Shown here: piece by piece, positions 33,057 through 45,696 of the stretch | How positions within the stretch are numbered: position 1 is the first letter of the stretch | Layout: each line of letters starts with the position of its first letter | DNA from: Chrysomallon squamiferum | Lineage: Eukaryota > Mollusca > Gastropoda > Neomphalida > Peltospiridae | Assembly: GCA_012295275.1 (NCBI GenBank) | Contig: CM022665.1 | Span: 42,187,152-42,251,151, forward strand | Direction of reading: 5' to 3' | Length of the DNA: 64,000 nucleotides | Position numbers and translations under genes: made by a program | The notes under the pieces: model-generated | What the model saw: the letters and a program-made list of their open reading frames with translations, nothing else | The model's database searches: none | Told to the model about the DNA's origin: nothing

Positions 33057-36000
33057 CTAGACAGAAAGAATAAATTAGTTTAGAACATTGGCTGTTCTAC
33101 AAAGAAACTGAACAAGAAGAAATCCAGGGAGAAATAAATACTAACACTAATATAAATATTCAAGTACACATGAGTAAAAGTATATGCATGTATCCTGCAA
33201 TCACTGTAAATGGAAAGATATGGCAACTAGAAAAATTTACGAAAATATAGCTTTTTGGAACATAAGTATTTTTACTTCAGTGAATTACAAGTTATTTACA
33301 TTTTTATATATTGTTCCATATTAATTTTTTAGTATTTAATTGCTGATTAAAGCTTAAAATACTATTGTTGAGAACTGTTGCATTTCTTATCTCATTATAT
33401 ATAAAGGAAATTAATTTGTTTTATTTCTTGTAAGATATAAATAAAATGAAGTTTTATTTTTTGTTATATAAAAAAGAAATTAATTGTTGTTTTTTCTGTA
33501 ATATATAAATGAAATTAACTGCTTTATTTCTTGTTATGTATAAATAAAATTAAATTGTTTTATTTCTTGTTTTATACAAATAAAATTAACTGTTTTATTT
33601 CTCAACTAGTTATATATAAAAAAATAACTGAATCAGTGTCAAACACAACTCAAAATCACACTGGATATAATATGTATATCAAAACATGCATTCAGATAAT
33701 ATACATTAAAATATATTAGATTAACAAAAGAAATGTATCTTAGTTACACTTTTTTTTTAAAATACAGATCCAAAAAGTAATGAAATTCATAATAATTGTT
33801 ATCTGGGATTAATGAAGTGAACCAAGCAGTTTACTGAATACATCAAATTTTTATTTTGTTAGTAAGAAATATTAAAAAATTAAAATGAAAACACTTCAAG
33901 TCTTCTGTCTCTCTTACCATTTTCTTTTTGTTTTCTTTCTTCTTTTCTCTTTTATATTTATTTTCTTCTAAGTCGTCAACTTCTGGAAACATGAATAAGT
34001 GGAAATTTAAAAAATATTCTTCTGCTTAAAACATTCAGGAATAATTTATGAAAAAAAAAACATTAATAATAATGTCAATATAAAAAACAAAAACATTTTG
34101 ATGATGAAAAATCCTCAAATTTTTTGTAACTTCTTGTACCTACCATTTTACTCTTGATTTTAAATTTTAAAAAGAGAGGAAAAAATAAAATAAAAATTAT
34201 CAACATTTTAAATTTTGGGGGAGAATATTATCCAAAAATAAACATTATTCCTAATCCACAGAGGAAGAAATAAACTTATCAGTACAAATTATTACTGAAC
34301 TAAATACTTACCATCTAGCTTTTTTAACCCATGTCTTCTATATCTCACTAATTCTTTTATCCTAGCCTTTAACTCTTTTTCTTCTGAAACCAAAAAAACA
34401 AGTCTCCATTAAAAAACAAAAATTGTTTATTCTACTATCTAACTACCATAATAAACATAAGTTATTTATTTCACTATCCATCATAAACAAAAATATTTAT
34501 TTTAATATAAAAATTACAATACAAAAAAAATATTTATTTCAGAATCTTTTATTATATTTCATTATCTACCATAAAAACAAAATTTCATTATTACCATCAT
34601 AAACAAAATTATTTATAATTTTTAATAAACAAGAAATTATTTAATTTATTAAACAAAAATTATTTATTTCAGAATCATCACAATAAACAAGAATTATTTA
34701 TTTCATTATCTACCATAATAAACAAGAATTATTTATTTCATTATCTACCATAATAAACAAGAATTATTTATTTCATTATCTACCATCATAAACAAGAATT
34801 ATTTCAGTATCTAATTCAGCATTTAACTACAATCAATGTAACTTGACATGAAGATTTTAAAATTGGAAAACATTAAAGCTAAACAGTAAACATTTAAGAA
34901 TTATTTATGTTTTTATTTTTATAACTTACTCTGCATATCCTCAAAGCACTGTTCATGTTCACCTAGTGTATGAAACTGACAAAACACTTTCATCTTTTCC
35001 TGGAATTCCCTGTAACAATAAAAATTACCATCTTACAAAAGTAATAGGACAATAACAAAAAACTGAACAAATTGATTGCAACAACTATTTGAAAATATTA
35101 TGAAAACTATTTCACTGAAAACTGAAAAAAACAAAACAAAATAAAATAATAAAAAAAAAAAGATATAAATGTAAACAAACAAAACAAAAACAAACAAAAA
35201 ATGAACAAGACATTTTGCTTTCCATAAATGTTATTTTTCATTATTTTAATATTTCAAACCATTAAAACTGACAAGAAAGGTAATGAATGAATGTACCATA
35301 ATAAGTCAGTTAGTGCTATGTATTTAATTTGCAATAAACACGAGATTAAATGTTATAATTAGCAGCTTTAATGATTATTTAATGATCTAGCTGAATTATT
35401 AATGATACATGAACTTTAAGCCAACACTAATGTTCAAACTAAAGCATAATTTATGTTGATATTAAGAACCAATTTTTAAAATACTGATATATGAACAGAT
35501 CTCTAAAATATTAACAGCAAATTTTTAGAATTTTATTATTAAAATATTAACAAATGTTTTTTAAAATATTTTATATTAGGAATTTTATTAAAAATTAATG
35601 TAGATTTTTAAATCCTTGAAATTTTTTTTAAATAAACAATATTAATAACAGATTTAAAAAAATTATTTTATTAATAACATACTTTTTTAAAATATTTCTT
35701 TAATTATGGACATTTCAAATTTTAAAATTTTATTATTAAAATATTTGAAATGTTAGTATTAATAATGAATATTTTATCTTTGGAATTTTATTGGTATTAA
35801 TAACAGATTTTTAAAAAAATGAAATTTATTTTAAATGTTTCATATTAATAACAGATTTTAAAAAAATTAAAAACAGATATTTAAAATTTTATTATTGACT
35901 ATTTCTTTGATGTGGTCATAACAAATATTTAAAATGTTGATATTAACAACAGATTTTTCACACTTATTATTTTTAAAAATGCTACTTTCATCCTTGTATT

Positions 36001-36547
36001 TTATCTGACATTAATAACAGACTTTTATAATATTATTATTAATAATATACCTTTCATTCTTGTATTTTAATCATTATTAATAACACATACTTATATTATT
36101 ATTTTTAATAATGTACCTTTCATCTTTGGACCTTTTCTTTGATTTATCAGACTTGGGAGTCTTGCCTCCTGACGATGTAGCTGCAGTAATCAGACCATAC
36201 TCTCTGGCTATCTGTTTTCTTCTGTCTCTCTCACGCAGTCGTAATCTATATTTGTCAACCTGAGATAATTTTATTGCTGCAAATAAAAAAAAGCAATGTC
36301 TTCAGATCAGCAAGGATTAACAAGAATTCAGTGATGAGCATGTTATATTAACACAAATGATCTTTAATAAGTATTGTGTAACTGTATTAAATGTAATAGA
36401 GACAACATGTTACCTGACTCTTTATTAATAAATGATTATTATAATACATTAACTGAGATACCAGTTATGAATATGTGTGTGTGTGTGTGTATATATATAA
36501 TATACACACACCATATTATATACCAAAAATAGAAAAAAACAGAAAGG

Positions 36548-36607
<60 letters not shown>

Positions 36608-39600
36608 AAAAGAGAGAGATAGATAGTGAAAAAGAAAGAGAAAATGAGGGACAGAGCAAGTGAAAGAGAGAGGTAGAGAAAGGGGAAGAGAGATGGAGAG
36701 AGGGAGACAGACAGGAAAAGATCTGTGTAATTTTGTGTAAATGAATATAAATATAACAGTACTCATTTTATTTTTACACTATCAACAATACTTTGTGACA
36801 ATCTGTGCACTGCTTTGTTAAGTGTGAAATAATCAAACACTGAGGAGTTCTAACTACACTTACCGATATCTATATCTTCATCATCATTGTTTATGCTCAT
36901 TCCACTGACTAGAGTTTCAGCTTCATTATCATGTTCCTGCAATAAAAATAATAACTTTTTATGTTATCCCTTAAAATGCAAAAAGTAAAATTAAACATTA
37001 AAATTTTATAAATGTTCTGAATAAAGGGAATTATGTTATATAACAGGAAATGGTATCATTTTTTATCAATATACAGACACAGATACACAGGCAAATATAA
37101 ACATATACACTTTTAGCTACACATTGTACATTAACTGAAGAATAACAAGTGCAACAGAATGACCAGAGAGGGAGAGAGAGAATGTATTAGCTGCCACGTA
37201 AATCTGAAAAGATCTACAGTAAAATCGGCCTGATCAAGATGGTCCTAGCTGGGAAGAAAACAGACAAACAATAAAAGAGTGTAAAAGTTAACAGATACAA
37301 GATAAACTCAAGAGAAATGATATTTTACAATTACCTGAAAGAACAGTTCACAAAGCTGATTACTTTTGAACTGTTATGTTAACATTTCTTTTCTCTTTTA
37401 AACAAAATGGATTTATGCTTCATAAACATGTTTTCCATAAATTACAAGTGAATATTAACAGCATATACTCAAACTTACCCTTTCAAAATCGTCCCTAAAA
37501 GGCATATATCCGAGTTCCTGTTGTTCCTGTATGCTCATTTCAACAGGAGCTATAGGAACAGTTATACTTGGAGAGAGTGGACCTGTAACAGTAAACACTG
37601 ATTTGATTAACATGAAGATCCTTCAGTTGTAATAAAAAAATCATTTTTAAATAACGTACCAAATTAAAGTGGAGATTTTAACAATCAAAAGACAATGAAT
37701 TACAAATGTGCACAAAAGAAAATACAAAAGGCAAAACACACCTCCATCTGGACAGGTGTGATCTGTGACCTTGAACTTGTATTCTGTGGGGAATGTTGCT
37801 GAAATGAAAAACATGAAACAAAAAATGATATATATGCAACAAAGAACATTCCAATTCATTAACACAAATTCTGTTCCATTACATCTCCAGCTTCTTGGTA
37901 GGACAAATGTCACCTATGTTTTTGCATGAACAGAAAAAGTTGGAACTATTTTTTGAAAAATCTAACACATCAAAGAAAAGTAATAATAATAACACAGAAA
38001 CACTATTTACAACAGCAAGGTTTCTGGATTATACAACTGCAGATAAAGACCACTGAACCAGTATTATAATAAATAAAAGTGAATTAGTGATTATGTAACT
38101 TTTTACAAACGATTAATAAAATAAATGTTTTGCTTAATAATTTTCTTTCTTGACATGCATTATTTTCAAATACCACTACCTCATTACTTTGAAATATGAA
38201 TTCATTTTATATTTACAAAATTTTACAAAAAAATTACCTTTTCCAATGCTTCCATGGACGTAAAATGTCAAGTAGTGGTCCTCACATTCTGCAAAGAATT
38301 AAAAAATAAAAATGTAAAGTTTTAAGATCAGGGATGTGAGCAGGCTTTGGATGTAATATAATAAAATAAAATAAAAAAATAATTAAAAAAGTGAGAAAAT
38401 ATCAAGAGACACAAAGTACTGCAGTGTCAACGTAAGATTTTCTTGGAACAAAATTCTTCTCTCGCCATTTGCAACAACAAGAAAAAGCAGTGTATAGATA
38501 CCCGAGTATCTTTCTGTTTCTACTAGTGCAATTTTTTTGTTTCCCTATACTGCAAATCAGTCTATTTTGTATCATGTTAATTTTAAAAAATAAAAGGAGA
38601 AATTTAATTTCTAGAGGGTGTAAATATATTTCAAAAAGGGCTGATTTCAGCATTTAAGCAGATATTTCATGTCTCTGTAATTAATGAAACTTTAAACAGA
38701 GTATTATGCTTTTAACATGGGCTTGCAAAACAGTATTATGCTTTTAACATGGGCTTGCAAAACATGAGGCTTGGATAGTTTATACCAAACAATCAAAAAA
38801 CCTAATATTAACTGAGAAGTAGAAATGTCATTAATTAAATGTTTGATCTCAAACAAAAACAATAATGTATTCATTTAGAAATTTACCGGCAGATGATTTG
38901 CTTTCAACATGGTTGGAAACATCATCCCTGAAAGAAAATTTAATAACATGAATAACTGAATATTCTAAAATATTAATATATATATATATATAAACGTTTT
39001 GCTGTTTTATGGCCAGTAATTAGTAAATATACTTAATTCTGAATATATAATTATATATACAGAGTAAATTTTATAATCAGAACTGGCTTACCATATTGAC
39101 TGGTTTGGCATTCAGTGTCTCAATCTTTATTTTTTTATTCTTTTTATTTTAAATTGTATACAGCAAAATTAATACTTTTATTAGTGCAAACAGTAAGCAA
39201 AAATATTGAAGATATTATGATTTATGTTGGTTTTAGCAGTTCTTAACATCATTTGTAGATGGAATTTCAAGTTAACAACATGTATGTAACGTATAATTAT
39301 GTCATTTTATACAAGAGTTCTGAGTTTATGTGGTTTCTGCAGATCTTCAGCAAGTTCTGGAAACTCACAGCCACAGATATGGCTGACTGTATTATTAATA
39401 CAAATAAACTATTTACCAGTTTCCAAATCCAAACTGTTCTACTGCATCAAGTAACATGTTTTCTTCTTGAATGGACCAGGACTCTTCGATATCAAATATA
39501 TGAAGTTCTTTTTCATTCTGAAAACAATGGACAACCCAGTTTTAAGTTATATAAATAATCATTCAAATTATTACATTTTTTAACATATTTATTTATCTAT

Positions 39601-40441
39601 ACAGTGACTTTAGCTAAGAATTTAAATTACAAACAATTACAAATGTAACTGACAACTAAAAACTTAAGAATCTACATATCTGGTGCTTCCGATTCGAATA
39701 TAGTTTAGGAAAATGTAAAACCTATCAAATACCAAATCGGATAACAAAAGTAACAGAAAACATTGATTTGTAATATCTCCACTACCTTATTTAAATAAAA
39801 ATTTAACCAGGACATTTTTCATCTACAATGAAAATGGTTTTCACTTCTATTTTAACCCTTAAGATGAGTAAAGCACTGTTTCGTTTTGTCATCAACACGT
39901 CTCCATAACCTTTTTGGCATAATAAAAATTATTGCTTTCACAAGAAAAGTTATCAAGCAAATACAGTGCACACTCCTATATAAATTTGAACGATTTAACT
40001 AATGTTATGCAATGGAAATTAATATAAACTTCAAGTTTTCTGAATGTACTTCCACATTTCCAGGTACGAGTCCTTGCTTTAAATAACGCCGCTTGCGATT
40101 GGCTAAATCAGGGAATCCCCAGTGCAAACCTTGCTGTGCAAGATGCCGGTAACCAGCAATCAACCTACCAATATTTTGTAATTGTGATCTTTCTTGTGCG
40201 TTCCTATCTCGGCACTGCATGAAAAGCACTGAAATAAAAATATTATATAAGTTAATTTTAAATATGCAAACAGAAAATTTAATATACATATGCAGTCAAG
40301 CAACAAGCGTAAACTTGTTTACTTGGCTGTCGATGACGTCACACTTGCCTGTAAACAAAGGTCAAAGTCGGAGCACTCTGCACACCGAACTCGTAAGCCA
40401 GAAATATCACCCTGGCAGTAACTACATACATACTTTGCCAT
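29960..40441 (-). CDS. TADA2B: TADA2B, transcriptional adapter 2-beta (complete, 17 exons)
   Basis: ADA2b is the adaptor of the SAGA histone acetyltransferase module; it binds GCN5/PCAF and ADA3 in the nucleus. Exons on the minus strand, in order: 40441-40349, 40228-40169, 39517-39417, 38927-38887, 38288-38238, 37798-37742, 37582-37479, 36936-36864, 36276-36117, 35009-34930, 34383-34312, 33982-33918, 33056-33007, 32247-32207, 31514-31429, 30836-30774, 30082-29960. They join in frame into 439 residues (human TADA2B is about 420). The ATG at 40441 gives MAKYVCSYC, directly before the first ZZ zinc ligands as expected. ZZ finger is about residues 1-50, SANT about 62-115, the ADA2 middle region follows, and a SWIRM-like C-terminus about 355-439. 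The 'YKFKVTDHTCPDGGPLSP' and 'QELGYMPFRDDFE' segments identify ADA2b over ADA2a. The first intron is GC-AG; the rest are GT-AG. Confidence 0.97.
32834..32888. repeat. (AAAT)n repeat in a TADA2B intron
   Basis: A near-perfect run of AAAT tetranucleotides in the intron between exons 13 and 14. Confidence 0.93.
33918..36936 (-). CDS. TADA2B: TADA2B exons 8-12: ADA2 middle region
   Basis: Exons of 73, 160, 80, 72 and 65 nt encode the acidic EAETLVSGMSIN segment, the basic helix RLRLRERDRRKQIAREYGLI, a Lys/Ser-rich stretch, QEKMKVFCQFH, the helix KARIKELVRYRRHGLKKLD and a Lys-rich patch. In ADA2 proteins this region contacts ADA3 and GCN5. Confidence 0.93.
34425..34815. repeat. 35-bp minisatellite in TADA2B intron 10
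   Basis: Tandem copies of a 35-bp unit containing TTATTTATTTCATTATCTAC are nearly perfect at about 34680-34800 and degenerate upstream of that. Confidence 0.88.
36472..36720. repeat. (TG)n and (GA)n microsatellites in TADA2B intron 8
   Basis: A short TG run (about 36475-36490) is followed by a perfect GA run (about 36554-36604) and GA-rich sequence to about 36720. Arg/Glu or Leu/Ser open frames across it are repeat artefacts. Confidence 0.93.
37479..38927 (-). CDS. TADA2B: TADA2B exons 4-7: rest of SANT and ADA2b signature
   Basis: Four short exons (41, 51, 57 and 104 nt) encode WDDVSNHVESKSSA, ECEDHYLTFYVHGSIGKA, the TDHTCPDGGPLSPS segment and QELGYMPFRDDFE. Spacing and residues follow the vertebrate ADA2b order closely. 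The donors are GTAAAT, GTAATT, GTGTGT and GTAAGT. Confidence 0.95.
38700..38763. repeat. Exact 32-bp tandem duplication in TADA2B intron 4
   Basis: Two identical head-to-tail copies (38700-38731 and 38732-38763) contain TATTATGCTTTTAACATGGG. The lack of divergence indicates a recent event. Confidence 0.93.
39417..40441 (-). CDS. TADA2B: TADA2B exons 1-3: ZZ zinc finger and start of SANT
   Basis: Exon 1 (93 nt) and exon 2 (60 nt) encode the ZZ finger with ligands C6, C9, C20, C23, C29, C32, H42 and H46. Exon 3 (101 nt) carries SWSIQEENMLLDAVEQFGFG, the first SANT helix. Exon 1 ends CAG|GCAAGT and exon 2 starts after TTTTATTTCAG, so the join 'DLCLQ|CFSC' uses a GC donor. Confidence 0.95.
40334..40341. 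promoter_or_regulatory. Palindromic CRE-like site in TADA2B intron 1
   Basis: A perfect TGACGTCA palindrome (the CREB/ATF consensus) sits about 8 bases past the GC donor of TADA2B exon 1. Function is inferred from the motif and position only. Confidence 0.4.
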
Positions 40442-40835
40442 ACCCTACATTTGAGGATACGATCAAAGATTCATATAGCCATCCAATCTGGAAGGTTGGT
40501 GGTAGTATTGACCATTCATTTTGCCTTTCAATCTCGTCTGCCCATCTTTTGTTCACCACCGACATTCATAGTGACGTCACACACTCCCATCAATCTTTGA
40601 ATATCCGGTTTCTATATTTAGTCCATATTTTTTCCTCTTTCAAAAATAAATAAATAGAATTAAAAATTAAAAATTAAAAATAAAATAAAAATAAAAATAA
40701 AATAATAGCCCAGTGGTATGAAGATAAATCACAGAATTAAAATAAATAAATGCAATTAAACAGTTTTACTTTAATGTTTGTAGAATTATTTGTAACGTGC
40801 GTTCAACATAAATTTTATTTTTATTTATTTTTAAA

Positions 40836-40883
<48 letters not shown>

Positions 40884-42140
40884 TTACTATAGTCTGTCTA
40901 CATGCCGTATCGATATAGACTTGCGTAAACAGTAATTTTAAAATAATATTCATTTTCCACGTTGTGTACCGGCTTTTTGTTTTATTAGTAATATTGTCAT
41001 TACCATCATCGTCATCACTTTTTCACTCCCAAATCTTCCCATGAGAAATACTCACATACTTTATTGCTGTTTGATAATCAAAGATCATAAATAATGGCTT
41101 TTATTACTTTACTTTTTTTTCTTAAACTGATTAAAACCAAAACAATGTTTCATCAGTTAAAATGCAAAAGTATAGTTCTGTTTATAATTAAGTTCGAACT
41201 GAGATACTGAAAACATTTTCATAACCATCATCATCATTTTATTTATTTTTATATTATATTATTAACATTATAGACCTATTAATTAACATTATGTCAAATA
41301 TGTTTTGAATCTACATCAAACCCCTTGCCTACAATTCAAAATGTATTGGGCCCATCTGTTTAATGTAAATTAAAAATATATCTGGCATCATGTTATATGA
41401 TACATACATTTGAAAGAATACAAGACCGTTCCCAGTTTTAGAGTTCTTTGCCAGTTAGCAAAGTGTCACAAAAATAAATTACTGAGCATGAACAGAACTT
41501 TATTCAATAAAATTAAAATGGTAATTCAATAAACAAAAACAAATGTTCTATGTTGTTTTTGGAAAAATCTTTTTGAGAAATGCATGTGATAAAACATAAA
41601 TTACCTGGACATTTTCTTTTGTAAAAGCTTTCTGAATATGATATTAATATATTTAATAACTAATGTTTAATAACTTATACAAAAACAAACAAACAAAACA
41701 AACAACTGAATAAACAATTTGTATAAACAATGTATAACAAACAAGTCCATAAATAACATGATGGATTAAATCAAAAGTTATCTTTCATGTTGAGAATGTT
41801 TCAACAGGACTTTAATTTCTTATTTCAATTACAAAATAAAAAAGTGTTTAAAGTCTTATGATGATTTTCGAGATATGAATATATCTTCATACTGGATTAA
41901 CAAATTGTGAAATTCAAAATGATCTTTATTTTGTGATGAGGCTATTGTTAACAAGCTTTGAATATTAAGAATACAAGAAGTCCCCTGATGGTATAAATAA
42001 ATTAGATCAAAAAATATATCAAAGAAATGCTGGATTTTCATGAATTAGCAGCAGAGAGCTTTCAAAAGCAGACACAAAATAAAACAACTAAAAGCGCTTT
42101 AATCTTTCCAATAAATTAAAATGTATGATTAGCCGAAAAA
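40442..42140. other. Gap between TADA2B start and DTD2 stop
   Basis: The first 200 or so bases should hold the TADA2B 5'UTR and promoter. An (ATT)n tract lies at about 40838-40883. A minus-strand AATAAA-type signal (TTTATT on +) at 41925-41930 is a candidate poly(A) signal for DTD2. No coding exon was found. The plus-strand open frame at 40219-40653 overlaps TADA2B exon 1 antisense and is a shadow. Confidence 0.6.
40572..40579. promoter_or_regulatory. Palindromic CRE-like site upstream of TADA2B start
   Basis: A perfect TGACGTCA palindrome lies 131 bases upstream of the TADA2B ATG. With the copy at 40334 it brackets exon 1. It would suit a CREB/ATF-responsive promoter, but no TATA box or mapped start supports this. 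Confidence 0.45.
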
Positions 42141-43456
42141 TTAATATTCTAGAAAGTGTGAATATGGTCCATTTGTATCGCACCTAAACACTTGTACATT
42201 CCCATATGTTCCCCATTTGACTACAGTTCCAGCTTCTCTGCACCTTTCACTGTTTTGTACAGTTTCTTCGCACAGTGACGTGAACTGTGTATAAAGCTGC
42301 AGACCATCTTCCTTGGCAATGTTTCTGTGGTACTGCATCCCTTTGCCCTTCAGACACCCCCCTAGTGTGGCTTGGGGGATGATGAGGATGTCGCCTGGCA
42401 GATCTAGGATTGAGCAGAGCTTACCGTCACAACCTGTACTGAGTTTTGCATTTAGGGCCTCTTTTACTGAAAATATAAATTTAAGTAATAAATAATAAAA
42501 TATAAATTATAAAATAAAAAATTTAGTCAAATATTTTGAAGTATTTTAGCATATTTCATCACACAGGATTTGAAGATAAGCATACCAGAAGCTGTTGTTT
42601 GAATGAATGGTTAAAAATGTAATTACTTGTTCCAACTTGTTCTGAAACTGAATTGTAACTTTTGATATGAATAAACAACCTAAATATATTAGGCATACCT
42701 ACAAGTTATGTTTTATTTGTTTTAATTTTGTTTTAATTTTTATTTGTTTATTTTTTTTATTTTATTAAATTAATTTTTTTTATTTTTCTATTTATTTTTA
42801 TTTTATTTCATATCCAGTCTTTACAACAAGGTCTACTGACAAAAGAATACAGTTTAAAAATATCTAGTAGCCATCATTTTTCTGTAGTCATGACATCACT
42901 GCTTACATGGCAGAACCATATCATCTCATATGATCCATATTTACTAGTATAAATACAAAATACAGATGTCAGTTTTCCATGTATGCAGTGATGTCACAAG
43001 TCAAATTGTAAAGGGTTAAAATGGCAGCATTCAAATCATTTGTAACAGCATTCTGTTTTTTTTTATTATACTTTGTTATGAGTGGTGGTGATAAGTTACA
43101 GAAAACAATTAAATAATAAATTGGAAGTGTAAAGAATTGTTTTAGACCATTTATTCACAGCTCCAAAGGTACAATGTATGTTACAAGACATCAGTTACAT
43201 AATTTGTAACATTAATAAAACCTAAATTGAGTGAAAACCTGTTGAAGTAGCTATGGCACATAACTAACAGCAAGGTTTTTTTTTATATAAAGTTTCCATA
43301 GAGAGGAAAGCAAAACATCCTGGCCTTTTTATATATTATTTGTGGAGAATGGGTTTTGGACAAGTGTACAGTTAGTGGGATTAGGACTTATCCCACAAAC
43401 CACAAACAGTCTGCCAGTAACAGCTACTTATGAACAGTTGTGTAATTCATCTATTG

Positions 43457-43514
<58 letters not shown>

Positions 43515-45696
43515 TGTTTAATTTTGCTTTTAAATTTTTGTTTTATTATTATTATTTTAAATAAGATGTTTTTCTTTCTTGATGAAAATTCATTTAAAAG
43601 ATCAACTGCTTTCCGTAACAAAATTATTTCCTTATTTAGTATTTGTGATCCTCAAATTTAGATCATCTGTATATTAATTAATTTAGTTTTATCTAAAACA
43701 AGAGGTAAATTTGAAAGAATTAAAATATAATTAAAATACTCAAAATGTTTGTCAGAACATCAAAATATTTTCACAAAATATTGGATAACATTCATTTACC
43801 CATTTTATTAACAGTGTCAGGATTTGCTCCTTTCAGAAAGCATACATACAATATTAATCCTCTTCCAATCTGCAATAAATTAATATCAATAAAAAGTGAA
43901 AAAATATATAAATAAAATATTTAGAAAGTTTATTATTATAATTTAAGTTAATTGAAATATTCTTCACAAAATGCCCCAAACTGAACTTCCTATTAAGATA
44001 AAGCATCAAGAATTTATTTTATTTATTATGTTTAGATTTTTTATATTAATCTGTGATTTATATACATACATGAATATTACTGAAAACATATATACACAGA
44101 TGAACAGATACAAACACATCCACATATTTAGACATATATACACACACACAAACACACATATTAATAAAAATGACTACTTTGTTTACTTTCTACAACAATA
44201 GATATGTATGTTACCTGGTGGGAAACATGAGCTCTCCTCTCCATTTTAGGGTGGAGGGTAACAATGTATTTTATGTTCCACTAACATTCAAATATTTTCA
44301 TCTAGTTTTCAAATGGTCATTACAGTGATGTTTCAAACCAAATTATCTGGGAAGTGCATTATTATAGCTATATCTCAAATGTGAAAAATATCTCAAATAA
44401 TAAATGTATATACAGCTGATATATAATTTGGAATCTGGATTATTTGTGAATTAAATAGATAGCAAATAAATTTTTATCATCTAGTAAATAAATGAGTTAA
44501 GATGGATAATAGGATATTAAAAAGCATTTTATGAATCACTGATACTTGAAAATAATTTTCAATGATCAGACAGGATTTTTAAAATTCCCTTTTTTATAAT
44601 TATACCCATCTATTCTAATTTATTGATCATCATTACATATTTATTTATGAATGTTTTAAATGAAAATATTTTAAATTTTTTATTCAGTGTACATATATTA
44701 ATCCAGTCTTGTCCCAAACAACTTTGCTTTCACCAAATTCACAGATCCATAAACTCCCTAACAGATCAGTATAAGCAGTTTCCGTACTTGTTTTTTTTAA
44801 ATTAAACAATTAAATTAACATATTTCTGTGAACCCTACATAAGTCAAAATATGCCTGTGTAACAGTAACAGTTATTATGTCTTTGTCACAGAATATCCCT
44901 CAGTAAATACATGTCTGGACTTACATGTGGTTTTAAAGAATGATTCCATCTATGTAAGATGGAGAGTGTCTGTGATGTGCAAATGACAGTACACAATACA
45001 TAAATATACAATTATTTATGTTTCATCAGACCATAATAATTTAATACATTCTGTCACTAACTGATATAAAGTTGAAATGATGACACTGCAAGAACATGTG
45101 AATGTTTGATGAGACCACATCTTAGACTTATCATCAGAAGCCGTCAGCTGTGTGATGATTTAGTAATTATGAAAGCTGCCTCAATCATTATATTTGAGAT
45201 AATTGTGTGCACTATTTTTTAAGATTTGTTGCACACTGCTACTGGTAACATCCGATATTACATACCATGGAATCTAGAACACTACAATGTCTACTGGATG
45301 CACGGATTATACTGTAACAAGTAACACGATGTTACTCTAAGATTGCAATCGATTCCATTATTATTATAAAAAGAATATTAAATATAGAAAGAAGTGAATA
45401 GCTATCAAGATTTCATGATATATTTCTCTTTCTAAATATATTTTTTTAAATAATTATTATTATTAATAGTGTTTACGATGACGTGTCGTGAAAGGTTTCA
45501 GTTTCCTTGCCTGAAAAGACTAACAAAGTAAAACATCGTCCTCGTCGTGTTATTAATACCGTCTAAAAACAATAATTTGATAACAGAATCTTACTTCTAC
45601 AAAAACTGCCTCTTTTCCTTCTGAAGCAGGCTGAGTCTGTAGTCTTGCTGATAAACATTGCTGGAGTAGCAATCTTGCTTTGGACGACGATGTCAT
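42141..45696 (-). CDS. DTD2: DTD2 / ATD, D-aminoacyl-tRNA deacylase 2 family (complete, 3 exons)
   Basis: This family of DTD-fold enzymes hydrolyses mischarged aminoacyl-tRNA; in animals DTD2 (also called ATD) removes alanine wrongly loaded on tRNA-Thr. Exons: 45696-45595 (34 codons), 43869-43800 and 42466-42141, joining in frame to about 165 residues (human 168). The start ATG gives [20 protein letters not shown], matching the human N-terminus pattern ARALLQQCLHARLQ. The third exon contains both active-site motifs in their animal-DTD2 form, PQATLGG and TNGPYSH; canonical DTD has SQFTL and NxGP. All introns are GT-AG. The gene starts 391 bases from the divergent COA4 gene. The protein lacks an obvious targeting peptide, so cytosolic action is likely. 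Confidence 0.96.
43455..43515. repeat. (ATT)n repeat in DTD2 intron 2
   Basis: A nearly perfect ATT trinucleotide run of about 55 bases between DTD2 exons 2 and 3. Confidence 0.95.

Noticed and set aside
40005-40289. 94-residue minus-strand open frame with a Met start (MQCRDRNAQE...)
   Set aside because: It overlaps TADA2B exon 2 in the wrong frame; the correct frame gives CFSCSAEIGTHKKDHNYKIL, the second half of the ZZ finger.
40219-40653. 144-residue plus-strand open frame
   Set aside because: It is antisense to TADA2B exons 1-2 and their promoter; no recognisable domain.
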